From contig NW_026729332.1 in NCBI RefSeq assembly GCF_030272615.1, positions 1-64,000 of the forward strand: 64,000 nucleotides of DNA. Reading direction: 5' to 3'. The stretch is from Cryptomeria japonica (Eukaryota; Streptophyta; Pinopsida; Cupressales; Cupressaceae). Numbering within the stretch: position 1 is the first letter of the stretch; every line of letters begins with the position of its first letter. Positions 33,841-47,119 of this stretch are shown here, one piece after another. The notes beneath the pieces are model-generated. The model was not told the DNA's origin. It did not search any database and saw nothing but the letters and a program-made list of their open reading frames with translations. Made by a program: the position numbers and the translations under genes.

Positions 33841-36800
33841 TACATGTCACTACTCACAAAATATTTACAAGGTTGATGGTAATCCCAACAAACAAGAGAT
33901 ATATAGGTTGGATTCCTAGAACTTTGACCATTAAATATACTTGGCTTTTCTTTATTGCTTCCAACATTTTACCTTTGGATCTTTTTTGAAATACAAAGTG
34001 CTTATTGAAACATTGAATGATTTGAATGAACCATTTTTTAAAATAATATTATATTACCTCATTACAAGTATGTAATTCTATTAGATTTAAAAAATAATGG
34101 ATGAAATAGATGATATGTTTCTCTATAATAATTGAGCCTAGGTTAACTATTTTAGAATTCTACAAAGTATTGAGTGAATTAAAAGTGCTCTACAAATATT
34201 ATATCAACTTCCAACTACCCTTTGTATGGATTCTTTCTTTTATAGAGCTCTTATTGTCATGATGCTAGATGCAACCTAACTCTACAATCACAAAGTCACA
34301 ATCTAGACTTGGTAAACTTCCCAACTATGATACCGCTTAGATTATTGATATTTCAATTAATGATTTCTTCATCTTTTTAATTTTTTAAATTCGTGCATGT
34401 AAAAAAATTTAAGAATCATCACCTATTTACATCAATTGATTAATCTTATTTATTTCTCAATAATATATTTCATTAAAAATCAGTATACTATTATTGTAAT
34501 ATAAAATATTATTAATATATTTATTTTATAATCATCTCTAAACACAAAGTTCACTTAACACATACCAATCAATTGTTATATTTAGAAGAAACACAACCAC
34601 TAGTTGTCACAACAAAACTAAACTATCCTTTCAAAATTAGAAAGTTCATTGTGTGATGCATTTGTCTTTCCATTGTTCAAGATGGAAAAAGACATGTCGA
34701 TCTAAGCATGAATGCAAATTGAATGTTCAATTGCATATTCCGAACATTTTCTAGGCAACGAATTATAAGTATTCATGATCAAACCAAATGTTGTGTGCAT
34801 TTCTAGTCATTACCAACCATTGTTCCCACTAAATAAAATGAAAGTCACATAAAAAAATTTATTGACTAAATTTCTTTTAGAGCAACTCTTCCCAACAAAT
34901 AAAAGTCACATAATTGACTTAGAGAATGTGATAAACTAGAATTGTATTAAATAGATATTTTGTGAGCTTACACAACAATGAACAACCTTTTAAATTATAA
35001 TAAAATATTTTAAATTTTTTATTAAAAATTATTCATCAAAGATATATATATTTAGTTGAAAAATATTATATATTTGAAGAATATAAATTAATGGTTATAA
35101 AATTAATCTAATTTCTAAGATAATAATTTTATTATAATGTTATTTTTATTTTGTACATTAATTAAAGTACATATGGAAAAATAGTTAGCTATAATTATAA
35201 TTATTTTTAAAATTTTCTTATAAAATATTATGCTAAAATCATGTAATTTTAGGAACAACATTTAAAAAGTTTTCTTTAGTAAAAGTATATTATTCATGTT
35301 AATCACTTTTCATTAAAAGCACTCAATAAATATTCCTAAATATTCTTGATCTTTTTGTTTACCTATATCAAGATATGAGAATGTGTTATGTGGTATAATT
35401 TGAACAATTCTTTTCGAGGAAAATATAAATTTTCAATGTGAAGACTAAAATACAAAGTTAATTAAAATTTTAAAAATCCATAAAAATATTCAGCTCCATT
35501 GCATTCATCATATACAGTTTCTCTCATTAGAAATAAGAAAATGTCCATACAATAAGTTTAATCTATATATAAATTATACGATGATGTACTAAATGTGATG
35601 CTAGAATATATTATGTAATTAAGGAATTCTCTAGAATTTATAATTCATTCTCATGTTTATGCATTCATTTTAGATTATATACATATAATACCTATTTCAT
35701 TCTTAAAAGTTGCACAATATATACTAATCTATTAATCTTCCTACTATACTCCTTAGTTCTCACTTATATGCTTCCTACACTTTAATTAATAGATCTTCGA
35801 GTTTATGATTCCTTGGTTGCATATATTCACTCAAACCAGTTTTACACATTATATGGTACATTTTTTTTTACATTATAGAACTAGAAAGCTGCTAGATATG
35901 GTTTGAACTAGTTTGCTAGAAAGGATTCCTAATTTTTTTTAAGAAGGTGGGTATTCTTAGACAATAATTACCCCATATTTGCCTTTTTGGAAGGTATGTA
36001 TCCCTAATGAGGATCCCTTCTCTTTGTTTCAAACTGCATATCCTTGATAAAGATCCCTTTACCCTTATTTGAATATGTATATTTCATTTGTGATGATTCC
36101 TTCCTTTCTTAGAGGTGTGTACATCATTCATAAGGATATGTTACTCACTTGGATGCATGCATCATTATTGTGGATCTCTTCTTCATGTTGAAGGTGTGTT
36201 TTCTTGATATGGATCTCTCTCTTATCCTTGAGGTATTAGTATAAAAATATGCTAACATATAAAGGGGAGTATATTACCTCCTTTTTGTGTATTATTTTCT
36301 TTGGTGTGCCCCATAAGTGGTGGCATTGTGTTGCATAACACCCCCTAAGGTGTGATCATCAAATCTATCTCTTACAGTTTTTGTGGTATATGACTTCTCT
36401 TGATCATCTACTATAGTGTGAGCTATTAGTGTGATCCATTTTTACATTCCCTAAGGTTTTTATTGTATATGATTCAACCAATATAACATAAATTTCTAGC
36501 CAATGACATCCATTTCATATGACTCATCATGATCATCTAGTACGACATGGCTTGCTATTTTGATCTCTATTGTTGTTTACATTCCATAAAGAATTTATTA
36601 TATAGTAGAGTGTGTCTTTCTAGTTTCTTTTTTTGTTCTTGTTTATGTTTCTTAAGGAATTAGTCACCTAATATAGTGTGGCTTGCTAGTTGTGATTGTT
36701 TAGCATAGCAATATATGGATCACCCAACATAACACAACTTGTTGGATGGTGGAATCCATACCGTATACATTTCATTGCAAGAAGTTGAGTCCACATAAAG

Positions 36801-36880
36801 TTCCTAAAGTGGATGTTATTTTTCTTGATTTTTAAAATTTCTCACAATTGATCTTAAAAATTGAAATACTTAAAGATTGA
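33841..36880. repeat. Duplicated flank (block F), copy 2
   Basis: The ends match copy 1 (33845-34500 with 19905-20510; 36375-36885 with 20945-21480). The 1.9-kb middle is different AT-rich DNA with no supported gene. The right end is broken by the next retrotransposon at 36881, just after CTTAAAGATTGA. Confidence 0.7.
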
Positions 36881-38015
36881 AACACTTCACCTAGTTGGTG
36901 TTGCTCAATTCCACCAACTCACCAGGCCTAGTTGCACTCTAGACCTCCAAGTACTTCTCAATCTCTTCTAGGGATTGATTCTTTACCATTCTAAGGTGTT
37001 TTCTTTAGGTGTTTTGGTTATGAACCCTATCAATTCACAGTGCTTCTCAGGTGCTCAATTCTGGCCTCTTGGCTTCAACTTGTCAAAATGACCTCCTATT
37101 GTTGTGGGATGATGCAAATGTGTGGAGGTGTCTTATAACATGTTTTGAATTCATTTAGGATCCATTAGTGGTTTGGAATCATTAGGTTTCTTACCGATTT
37201 CAAAATCTTGCCTAGAAAAGGGCTATAAGGAATGAGCCCCACTTTGGCCTCCAAATCCGGTTTTCTATGGCTTGAAGGAAAACGATGCAAAAGAACCTCA
37301 AATAAATTTGGATTTTATTCAAAGATACACCTAACCCTAAAGGATTTTTGTGGTTTTGGCCCCTTGTTTCACCGCACAATGTACTAACCCCAAAATGAAG
37401 GCTTTGAAGGGTTTACTAGGCCTTTAACAGGCAGTGAATGAACAAGTTGGGGTTTTGGCATCAAATGGATTTTTAAAAGCTCCTCCCTTAATGAAAAAAT
37501 CTATCCCAACTCCATGGACCCCTCCAAACTCTGAAATGGTGATTTGGCACACACCCCTGCAATTAGCACTTCATTTTCACCTTGTTTCCTCTTGTCGGGT
37601 TGCTCCTTGACTCACCTAGAACAAGGTGATAGTCATACTTCAACTCTTCTCCAGAACTTGAACCTAAATATTTAAAATGTAAAGCTGGTTTCCTACAATT
37701 TCCCAACTAGACATGATGGCAGCACATGTGGAACTCATGGGGCAACCATATTTACAAGAGAACTGCTATATACAAGCCAAAACTAGCTGCTTGCAAACTT
37801 AAGCAAGAAAACACCAATGAACAGTATTTATAAAACTCTAAATTGAACCAAAAACACAAAAACACACAAGAGTAACTCAACCTAGGCCTAAATTGAAACA
37901 AAATACTAACTCTTGGACCCTCCTGGAGTCCTTATTCACTACTGACTTCTCTTGGGTCAGTACAAGCCAAAATTGTGAAAAATAATTTTCCTAAGTCCTA
38001 GGTGCTCCTGCACCA
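36881..38015 (-). repeat. 3' LTR of the decayed gypsy element (end trimmed)
   Basis: It begins AACACTTCACCTAG, which matches 42771 on. The first 24 bp of the other LTR (TGATGAGGTTTACCAAGC...) are absent here. The element-strand start is taken as TGGTGCAGGAG at 38015, next to a purine-rich tract. A start 3 bp further in (TGCAGG) is equally possible. Confidence 0.75.
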
Positions 38016-38032
38016 TTCTCCCAAACAAAAGA
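38016..38032 (-). other. Polypurine-rich tract
   Basis: The element strand reads TCTTTTGTTTGGGAGAA before the inferred LTR start. It is only moderately purine-rich. Confidence 0.5.
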
Positions 38033-38035
38033 AGA

Positions 38036-41000
38036 TCATGTCACCTCTTTGGAAATCATATTCTGATCAATCCCAAGCTTCTTAAACTCTATCTCAATCA
38101 CCCATGTAGCTTCAACATCATACATACCCTGCCATTTGATGAGGTGCTCCCAATAGGCTTGATGCCTTGTCTTCTTGGCAATCCTTGAACTCAACACCTT
38201 CTTGGCCTGTGGATTTGGTTTGGCTGGTAATTGAAGGTGGTTCACATCATCTAATACCTCTGAGTGACTACAATATGAACCTTGAATCAGTGCCTTATAG
38301 GCAATTAACTCTGCTATGTTGAAAATCAGTGACAATCCTATGTCACTAGGTAGATCTACCTTGTATGCATTTTCTCCATACTTTGCTAGAATGGTACATG
38401 GACCTATCCTTCTCATTTTTAACTTGTTAGGCACTCCTTGTTTTAGCCTTTCTTTTTTAAGGTGCACCATGACAAGATCTCCCACTTGAAATTGTAGATT
38501 TTTCCTCCTTTCATCAACTTTTTGCTTGAGTTTTCTTATGTGCTCCTTCAATGCTTGCTTGAGTTTGCTTGTGTTCTCCTTCAATGCTTGCTTGACTGAT
38601 TCATGTACTTCCTTTATTGATTAAGCAAAGTCTTTAGCATATCCATTTCTTACTGCTACACTACCTAAGTCTCTCAACTCCAAAATTCCTCTTGGGTGCA
38701 CTCCATAGACCACCTCAAAAGGGCTCTTTCCAGTAGTCCTATTCATGGTATCATTGTATGCATATTCAGCTTGTGAGAGTACTTGATCCCATGTCTGACC
38801 ATATTCCTTAGTAAGGCACCTTAATAAGTTTTCCAAGCTCCTATTCACCACTTTGGTCTACCCATCTGTTTGAGGATGATAGGCTAATCCAAAAGAGAGG
38901 TTGGTGCCAAGATTTTGCCAAAGTGTCTTCCAAAAATTACTCATGAACTTTGAATCTCTATCTGAAACAATTCTCATGGGTAAACCATGTATCCTCACTA
39001 CCTCTTTGAAGAACAATTGAGCTATTTGGCATGCATCATGAGTAGTCTTGCAAGGCACAAAGTGAGCCATTTTGCTAAATCTCTCCACAATGACATAAAT
39101 GTTGTCATATCCCTATTTTGTCCTTGGTAAAAATACTACAAAGTCCATACTAATGCATTCCCAAGGTCTATTTGGTATAGGAAGAGGTTGGTATAAAATG
39201 GCATTTGTAGAAGTACCTTTGGCCTTTTGGCAAACTATGCAAGTCTCCATATACTTCTTCACATCTTGACCCATCCTTGGCCAATAGTAGTACCTCTGAA
39301 CCAACTCTTGAGTCTTATTGACTCCAAAATATCCACTAAGGATGCCATTATGCTTCTCTTGTATGAGATTTTCCCTCATTGAGCCTCTAGACACACAAAG
39401 CTGCCCACCTCTAAACAATAGTCCGTTTTGCAAAGTAAAATCAGAATACTTACCGTGGAAGTGGTTTTGATACTCCTTAAACACCTTGTAGGCATTTGAG
39501 AAGTCTTCATCCTCTAGATATAAGCCTCTAAAACTGTCAACACCTATGCTTCTCAATTGGATCTCTTGGACTGTCAAAAGTCTTCTACTCAATGCATCAA
39601 CTACCCGGTTTAACTGCCCTTTCTTGTGCTTAATGGTGGATGTATAGGCCTGCATATACTCCACCCATTTCATATGCTTATGACTGAGTTTATCTTGTGA
39701 TTTTAGGAAACTCAATGCTTGGTTGTTTGTATAGACTACAAATTCCTTAGGGAGGAGATAGTGTCTCCACTTTCTCAAAGCCTGCACTAAAGCATACAAC
39801 TCAAGATCATAAGAGGAGTATTTCTTCTTGGAATCACTTAGCTTCTCACTATGGAAAGCTACTGGTCTTTCTTATTGGCTTAGGCCAACACCTACTGCAA
39901 CATTGCTTGCATCAAATTCTACAATGAAAAGTTTCTCAAAACTAGGCAACACTAGCACCAGTTGAGTAGCTATCTTCCCCTTCAAGGTTTCAAAACCTTT
40001 GTTGGCTTCCTCATTCCCCTAAAATTTTGCCTTCATTCCACCTCTAATGGTGTCTAACATTGGTGCACATATAGCACTGAATTGCCTAATGTAACATTGG
40101 TGCACATATAGCACTGAATTGCCTAATGAACTTCCTATAGTACTGAGCTAGTCCATGGAAGCTTCTCACCTCTATTGCTGATTTAGGAGTGGGCCAATTT
40201 ACTCTGGATTCAACCTTGTTGGGATCCATCTTGAGGTTTCCTTGACACAATACAAACCCAAGGTAAACCAACTCTTGCTTGACAAACTCACACTTATCCA
40301 AGTTCATGGTTAGCTTTTCATCATACAATCTTTGTAATGCATCTTGCAAATGAGTAATATGATCTTCCCTATCCTTACTGAAAATGAGAATTTCATCTAG
40401 ATATACCACCACAAATTTACCTATGAAATCCTTCATCACCTCATGAAGGTGCTTGGATCATTGGATAATCCAAATGGCATTACAAGCCACTCATAAAGTC
40501 CCTCTGTTGTCTTGAATGTTGTTTTCCACTCATCACCCTCTTTAATCCTAATTTGGTGATATGCACTTTTAAGGTCACTCTTGGTAAAGCACTTAGATTC
40601 CCCTAAACAATCCATGAGGTCTTCTATTCTAGGAATAGGGAACCTATATCTGATGGTGATCCTATTTATGGCTCTATAATCAGTACACAACCTCCAAGTA
40701 CCACCTTTCTTTGGGGCTAACACAGTAGGCACAGCACAAGGGCTAATGCTTTTCCTAATTAGGCCTTGGTCTAAGAGCTCTTGGATTTTCTTGGCAATCT
40801 CAACTTCTTGTTGGGAAGTCATCTTATAAGTTGCCTTGTTAAGTAAGGACGCTCTGGGAATGAAGTCTATTTGATGGCTTATGGCTCTTTTAGGAGGTAA
40901 TGTGGCTGGTTGTCCATCACTTACTATGCCTCTTTGAATTTCTTCAACAAATCTTTCACCTCTTTTGGCAAATCTAACTATTCTTTCTTGTCTTCCTCTT

Positions 41001-42672
41001 TAGGGTTCATCACTACTGCGAATCCTACACCTTCACCTTCCTCAAGTGTCTTCAAAAACTATTTTTCACTTACCAAAAGAACATTAGGACCTACTGCCCT
41101 TTTCTCACCTTCCTCAAGGATAAAGTGAATCTTGAATGTGACTCCATCTTTCTTGAATGAGTATGCATTCTTGGCTCCATCATGGACAGCTTGTCTATCA
41201 AATTGCCATGGTATTCCTAATAGGAGATGACATGCATCCATGGGTAGGACATCGTTTAATACCTTGTCCTTATACCTTCCAATGGTAAAATCCACCCATG
41301 CTTGCTCATTGACTAGAACATGTTGCACTTTTTTTAACCAAGTGACTCTACAAGGATTGTTGTGAGGTATCCTTTGCAATTTGAGTTTACTCACTGCCTC
41401 TTCTGATACAATATTGTCTGTAGACCCTGAATCAATGATCGCTTTGCACACTTTGTCCATAATCTTGCATTTGATTCTAAATAAGGACTTTCTTTGGCTA
41501 GGCTCTTCTCTGATCGGTTCTTTGATCAAAGTTCTCCTTATCATCAAGTTGTCACCTACTTTTGACTCTAAGGAAACCTCTGAGGTCTTGCTCCTTGAAG
41601 ACTCTTCTTGAAGATAGTTCACTCTTATTTCACTACCTTGTGATGATGATCCCTTCTTTGGACACCTATATGCTGGATGGCCAAGTTGGTTACAATGGTA
41701 ACACTTCATTGTTGCAAAATATGAGGAAACTCTACCTTGACCACTACATCTTCCCCTGGAACCGCTATTTGATCCCCTTCCTCTACTGAATCCTCCTCTA
41801 CTAGTGCCACTCTCTTGCTGCTCTATGAGTTTGGACTCACCTTGTGTTCTTTGTTCAGTACTTCTTCCTCCAAAGCCTCCCCTATGGCCTCTATTGCTGC
41901 TTGAGTCATGTTTTCTTTTCAGTTTTTCCTGCACCTTAAGGGCAAGTTGAATGGTTTGATGGACTATTTTTGGGCTCATTAGGCTGATTTCTTCTTGCAT
42001 GTTCCACCGTAGACCATTTAGGTACCTAGCAACCTTGAGACTCTCTTCTTCCACCACATGAGATCTAAGGCTAAGTTTGTGAAACTCCTCCATGTAGCTA
42101 CTAACATAAAGGTCTTTTTGTCTTAAATTCTTTCTCTTCCTATGAATTTGCACTTCATAGTCATCAGGGAGGTAGACTTCTTTAATTTTTACTAGCATCC
42201 CTTTCCAAGAAGAGATGGGTGCTTTGTCCATTTTCTTCCTCTCATCTTGTACAAATTGCCACCATGTGAGAGAAACTCCTCTCATCCTCTACTTGTCTAC
42301 CATGAATCTCTGGGCTTCAGTTATACCTTCACATTCAAAGTGGTTCTCCATACCTTCTATCCATTCTAGGACCACTTTTGGCTCCATCTTACCAGTGAAC
42401 AATGGCAATCCTTCTAGTGATTTACCACTCAAGGCTTTCAACACCTTCAGGAAAGGTTCTTGCTCTAGGATAGGATTTGGTTCAGGCACTTTGTCTATCT
42501 CTAACACTTCTTTACCCTTCCCTTCTACTCCTTCAACCTTTACCAACACTTCATCAGCCTTAGTTTCAATTGCACCAGGCTTACTCTCCAATTCAATCAA
42601 TTTCTCTTTCGGGAGTCTATTCTCTTCCTCCTAATCATCCACTTTCCTTGCCAACTCTGCATTGGTCACCAT
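38036..42672 (-). pseudogene. gag-pol: Decayed gag-pol of a chromovirus-like Ty3/gypsy element
   Basis: Gag starts near 42672 and is interrupted by stops near 42633 and 42286. It has a capsid domain (GVSLTWWQFVQDE), a CCHC knuckle (CYHCNQLGHPAYRC, about 41690) and protease IIDSGSTDNIV (about 41425). Several stops follow at 40830-41060. RT (40086-40822) is split by a frameshift near 40437, and its catalytic YLDD reads YLDE. RNase H has TNNQAL in place of the usual D-H pair. Integrase lies at 38621-39400 in several pieces, with [12 protein letters not shown] and HPQTDG recognisable. The C-terminal part (38036-38584) ends in a chromodomain-like HLIKWQGMYDVEATW. The part after the protease is in a different frame from gag. 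Not functional. Confidence 0.88.
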
Positions 42673-42730
42673 GATTTTGTCTCTTATAGATTCCACTAAG
42701 GACATCAACACTTTTTGCCCAAATCTTATA

Positions 42731-42746
42731 GTCTCTGATACCAATT
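42731..42746 (-). other. Primer-binding site (initiator tRNA-Met)
   Basis: The element strand reads ATTGGTATCAGAGAC immediately inside the 5' LTR, which is a standard iMet primer site. Confidence 0.88.
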
Positions 42747-44275
42747 TGATGAGGTTTACCAAGCCTGCTCAACACTTCACCTAGTTGGTGTTGCTCAATT
42801 CCACCAACTCACCAGGCCTAATTTCACTCTATACCTCCAATTCCTTCTCAATATATTCTAGGGCTTGATTCTTAACCATTCTAAGGTGTTTTCTTTGGGT
42901 GTTTTGGTTAGGAACCCTATCAATTCACAATGCTTCTCAGGTGCTCAATTCTGGCCTCTTGGCTTCAACTTGTCAAACTGACCTCTTGCTATTGTGGGAT
43001 GATGCAGAGGTGTGCAGGTATCTTCTAACATGTTTTGAATGTATTTAGGGTCCATTAGTGGTTTGCAATCATTAGGTTTCTTACTGATTTCAAAATCTTG
43101 CCTAGAAAAGGGCTACAAGGAATGAGCCCCAAATAGGCCTCTAAATCCGATTTTCTAGGGCTTGAAGGAAAATTATGCAAAAGACCCCAAAATAAGTTTG
43201 GATTTTCTTCAAAGATACACCTAACACTAAAGTATTTTTTTGGTTTTGGCCCCTGGTTTCACCGTACAATGTACTAACCCAAAAATGAGGGTTTTGAAGG
43301 GTTTACTAGGCCTTTAACGAGCAGTGAATGAACAAGTTGGGGTTTTGGCATCAAATTGCTTTTTCAAATCTCCTCCTTGCATGGAAAACTCTATCCCAAC
43401 TCCATGGACCCCTCCAAACTCTGAAATGGTGATTTGGCACACACCCCTGCACTTAGCACTTCATTTTCACCTTATTTCCTCTAGCCTGGTTGCTCGTGGA
43501 CTCGCCTAGAACAAGGTGACAGTCATACTTAAACTCTTCTCTAGAACTTGAACCTACATATGTACAATGTATAGGTGGTTTCCTATCATGTCCCAACTAT
43601 CCATGATTTCAGCACGTGTGGAACTCATGGGGCAACCATATTTACAAGAAAACTGCTATATACAAGCCAAAACTGGTTGCTTGCAAACTTAAGCAAGAAA
43701 ACACCAATGAATAGTATTTAAAAAACTCTAAATTGAATCAACAACACAATAAAACATAAGAGTAAATTAATCCATTTTTGAATCAATGGATTCAATCCAT
43801 ATTCAATTGCAAAATGAGTGAAATCAAACCAAAATGTTGTCAACAAGACTGAAAATGAGTAGTTTCAGTTGTTGAAATTACATCACACACTTCTCTAACC
43901 TTGGTAAACATGAAAGAGATGGTATTCAGAGCTTTCCCACATGTGGAGTCCTCCTAGGGCATTGAACAAACCCTAACTCCACCGCTAACCAATTCAGGAC
44001 AAAAGTTGTCATGACAACTTTTTGCAACTTTGTGATTTTTGCACTTTTGGTCTCTCCAACCTATAAGAAATATTCCAAGTAATCACATATGAATTTTGAA
44101 ACATTTCTATGACCTATTTAACCCTCCCTAATGCCTATAGCATGTTTTGACACTTTTGACCATCAAGAAGGTCAACCACCTACTCAAACCCACTATTTAC
44201 ATAAAAATGCAAACCTAAGAAGAATGAACTCAACCTAGGCCTACATTGACACACAATACTAACTCTTGGACCCTC
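42747..44275 (-). repeat. 5' LTR of the decayed gypsy element with ~460-bp extra segment
   Basis: 42747 to about 43760 matches the 3' LTR up to about 37870. After an extra segment of about 460 bp (about 43765-44227) the match resumes at ACTCAACCTAGGCCTA for about 48 bp, then stops. The extra segment is either an insertion here or a deletion in the other LTR. The outer 90 bp or so of this LTR is missing. Confidence 0.7.
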
Positions 44276-44880
44276 AAATGTAAATAATACAAAATTTATT
44301 AAATAAATTAAAAATATGATTTTAATAAAAATAATAATTGAAAAATAGAAAAAAAAAATTCCAAAAATCCAAAATAAATTACATATTTGAAATCTACACA
44401 CCATAATCTATAATGTGTTTTAATTTTGTCAAACAGTTATGACAAAGAAGGCTATAGATATACGTTGAAAGTTAGTATTTTCCATTGTTATTGACATGTC
44501 CTTGTACTTGTAGGTCCAAGGCTAAGGGTCGGGCTCACCATGCCTAGTTGTCGAGCTGAAACCTAATGCAAAGTGCGAGTTGGAATTTCAAACTTTAAAT
44601 AATGGGTACCCATTATTTAAATGTAATGGGTACTCATTATTTAAGGTGTGAAAATGAGTTTGTAGGAATTAATAAAAAATACTTAAAAATAATGGGTACC
44701 TTTTAAAAAAATATATATATATTTAAGATAACATTACTTATTTTTTAAATAATGGTTACCTACTATTTAAAAAATGGGCAATCATTATTGAATTTTAGTC
44801 TCAGGCTCTGAAGCATAATAGGTACCCATTTCTAGTGGTATCTTTCCCAATGCACAAACTTCCCCAAAATTGTGCTCATC
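44276..44880. other. AT-rich spacer with palindromic GGTACC repeats
   Basis: It contains a perfect 28-bp palindrome at 44594-44621 centred on GGTACC, and four or five weaker relatives at about 44624-44645, 44688-44705, 44750-44768 and 44816-44832. No gene is seen. Confidence 0.7.
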
Positions 44881-47119
44881 TTCTTGCACTTGTCCATATA
44901 TGAATCACCAAACATAACACAACTTATTAGCTAGGTAAATTCATGTAGCTTGGAATGTCTGTGGACCCCCAACACAACACACTTGTTGATTTGCAAACCA
45001 TGGAATATCGTCTTAGTTGTGTATGCTTTTGTCTCTTTCTAAAAGTCCATGTGTCTTTACAATAGCATTTTAGGAATGATACTTAATATTTGGCACAAAT
45101 TTTTAATTGAGGTCTCTTCACCTAGTTGAATTGGAACCTTTGTTTGTCTTATTACTACTATCCCTTTTTGTGTTCTTTTATTTTTCTTTGTTTTCTTTGT
45201 GTTTTTGCAAAAAATAATTATTACCATTTTATGCTTTGTGTTGCTTTTGTGTCCTTAGTAAGTGTATCCTTCTTTGAGTATTCTTGTGTAGGTTAAAAAG
45301 ATCCTAGGCTCTGGAGCTTGCAAATCCCTCAACTTAGTGTTATCCTATCCCTAGAGTGCCTTGCTCTCAACTGCTATATTTCTTTACTATGAGTATGAGC
45401 ATAAGATCATACTTTCACTAAAGTAGGGGCTAAATATTGCGTCATAAATTGTTTACATTAAAAAATTTAAAGTTTATCTAGTACCTACTTTATGGAGGTT
45501 TCTATTAGATCATTTTAAGACCATTTGTGCTCTATCCTACCCTATAATTTTACTGATAAGCCTATAACTTAATCATCATCAAATATAAAATGGGAGACTA
45601 GGTCCTATGTTTAGGATCCTGACATTTTAAGTTTCCCCTTTTGAAGGTTCCTTTTTAAGTGGACCTATTCCTTAATGCTCTAGTCCCTCTAAAAGAAGCT
45701 CAAATTTTATTATTGCAAGTGTCCACCTTTATTATTAGTGATTTGGTCTAAGAATTATTTGCATTTGATCATTATTTTCTAATCTATATTTAAAATAACC
45801 TTGTAATCCCTATATAAAGGACATCTTCAATCATTCATAAGGCCCTAAGGTAGATAAGACTATCTAGTAATCATATTACAATATAATCAAATATAGAACT
45901 ATAAATATATAAAGAATTAGACTACAAGAATTTTATATTCAAGTATGGATTCATATTTGTCATTTATTTTCATTCTTTTATTGCACTATTATTTGCAGGA
46001 CTTCCAAAAGAGAATCACATTACTAAAGGGAATCATGTCATTTCAATATTTCACCATTGATTTAGCCTCTATCTTTGCAAGGGCATGCACTCTATCACTC
46101 ATCATAGTTGTTGTGGAGGTGGGAACACAAACATAGGGTTTGAATTAGGCAAGCCCTTATACAACACAACCATTTTCCCCTTTTATCTGTGTGTAGGTTC
46201 AAATCTAATAGTGAGGGAGCTATAGAAGAGCACAGTAAATAGTGATAGACTATGATGGATGTTGAATAGATGGAATACTAGGGTTCCTAACACCCTTTTT
46301 TCTCTATACTGACCCATTTTTTTAAGAGATAGATGTGTAGATCCTTCTAATCGCATTTTTAGTCATCTTCCACAACCTTCATCACTTTTAGACTAGGGCA
46401 CACATAGCTTATATCCTGTATAGTTAGCTTCATATTTTGGATCATAGTTCCTCTATGTATTCTCATCTCATATCTATCTTGTTGTTCATGCTTTTCATCC
46501 TATATCTACTCTATACAATTAAATTTAATCATTTTGTCATTTTTAGTCTAGATTATATACACACACATCACTATCTCATTCTTTTTCAATTAAAGAACAC
46601 AATCTCAACACCTAGCTCTCTTGTTTAGGACAATAAATAAGACCTATTTATGTTCCAATGTTACAAAAGGACCTTGAGATCTTTTTAGCTTAGAGGTCTG
46701 AAATCCCATTGTTTCAAAAATATTACTAAAATACCAAGTCCTCCTCCTATTGTTGAATATACAATAACCATTATAAGAATGTTACAACATAAATATTTTA
46801 TCCATCTACCCATTATTAAAAAAAACTTTTGAATTGGAGTTTAAAAAATGTGCAACAATAGTACTCTAATAAACTACAAGATGATATCTTTTGCGTTCCA
46901 ATTTAATTAGTACTAGCAAAATTGATTCCCACGAGTAAGGTTTTTACCTAAATCTATGTAAACAACATACACCCCTATGACCTATAACATTCTCTTCACC
47001 TTTGATATCTAAAATTGTGGTGTCTATAGAGAATAGTGAGAGTTTATCATGGAGGGATTATTCTTCTTAGTCAAACCCCTAAAGTGAATTTAATGGTTTG
47101 AATAAGGATGAAATACTTG
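44881..47119. other. Non-coding interval with possible LTR remnant
   Basis: No supported gene. At about 45415-45445, ACTAAAGTAGGGGCTAAATATTGCGTCATAAATTG resembles a polypurine tract followed by an LTR start on the plus strand, but I found no second copy or primer site. Two short ORFs of 63 codons (45945 and 46437) are not supported. Confidence 0.35.

Larger units (their letters stand above)
36881..44275 (-). mobile_element. Decayed Ty3/gypsy chromovirus-like retrotransposon
   Basis: A minus-strand element with LTR-like ends at 36881-38015 and 42747-44275, an exact-looking iMet primer site, and gag-pol remnants carrying many stops and frameshifts. It is clearly older than the element at 14162. 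The outer 24 bp of the 3' LTR and the outer part of the 5' LTR are missing, and no target duplication was found. A chromodomain-like C terminus points to the chromovirus branch. Confidence 0.85.

Noticed and set aside
45415-46320. Solo LTR
   Set aside because: The start looks like a polypurine tract plus LTR, but no end, target duplication or second copy could be found.
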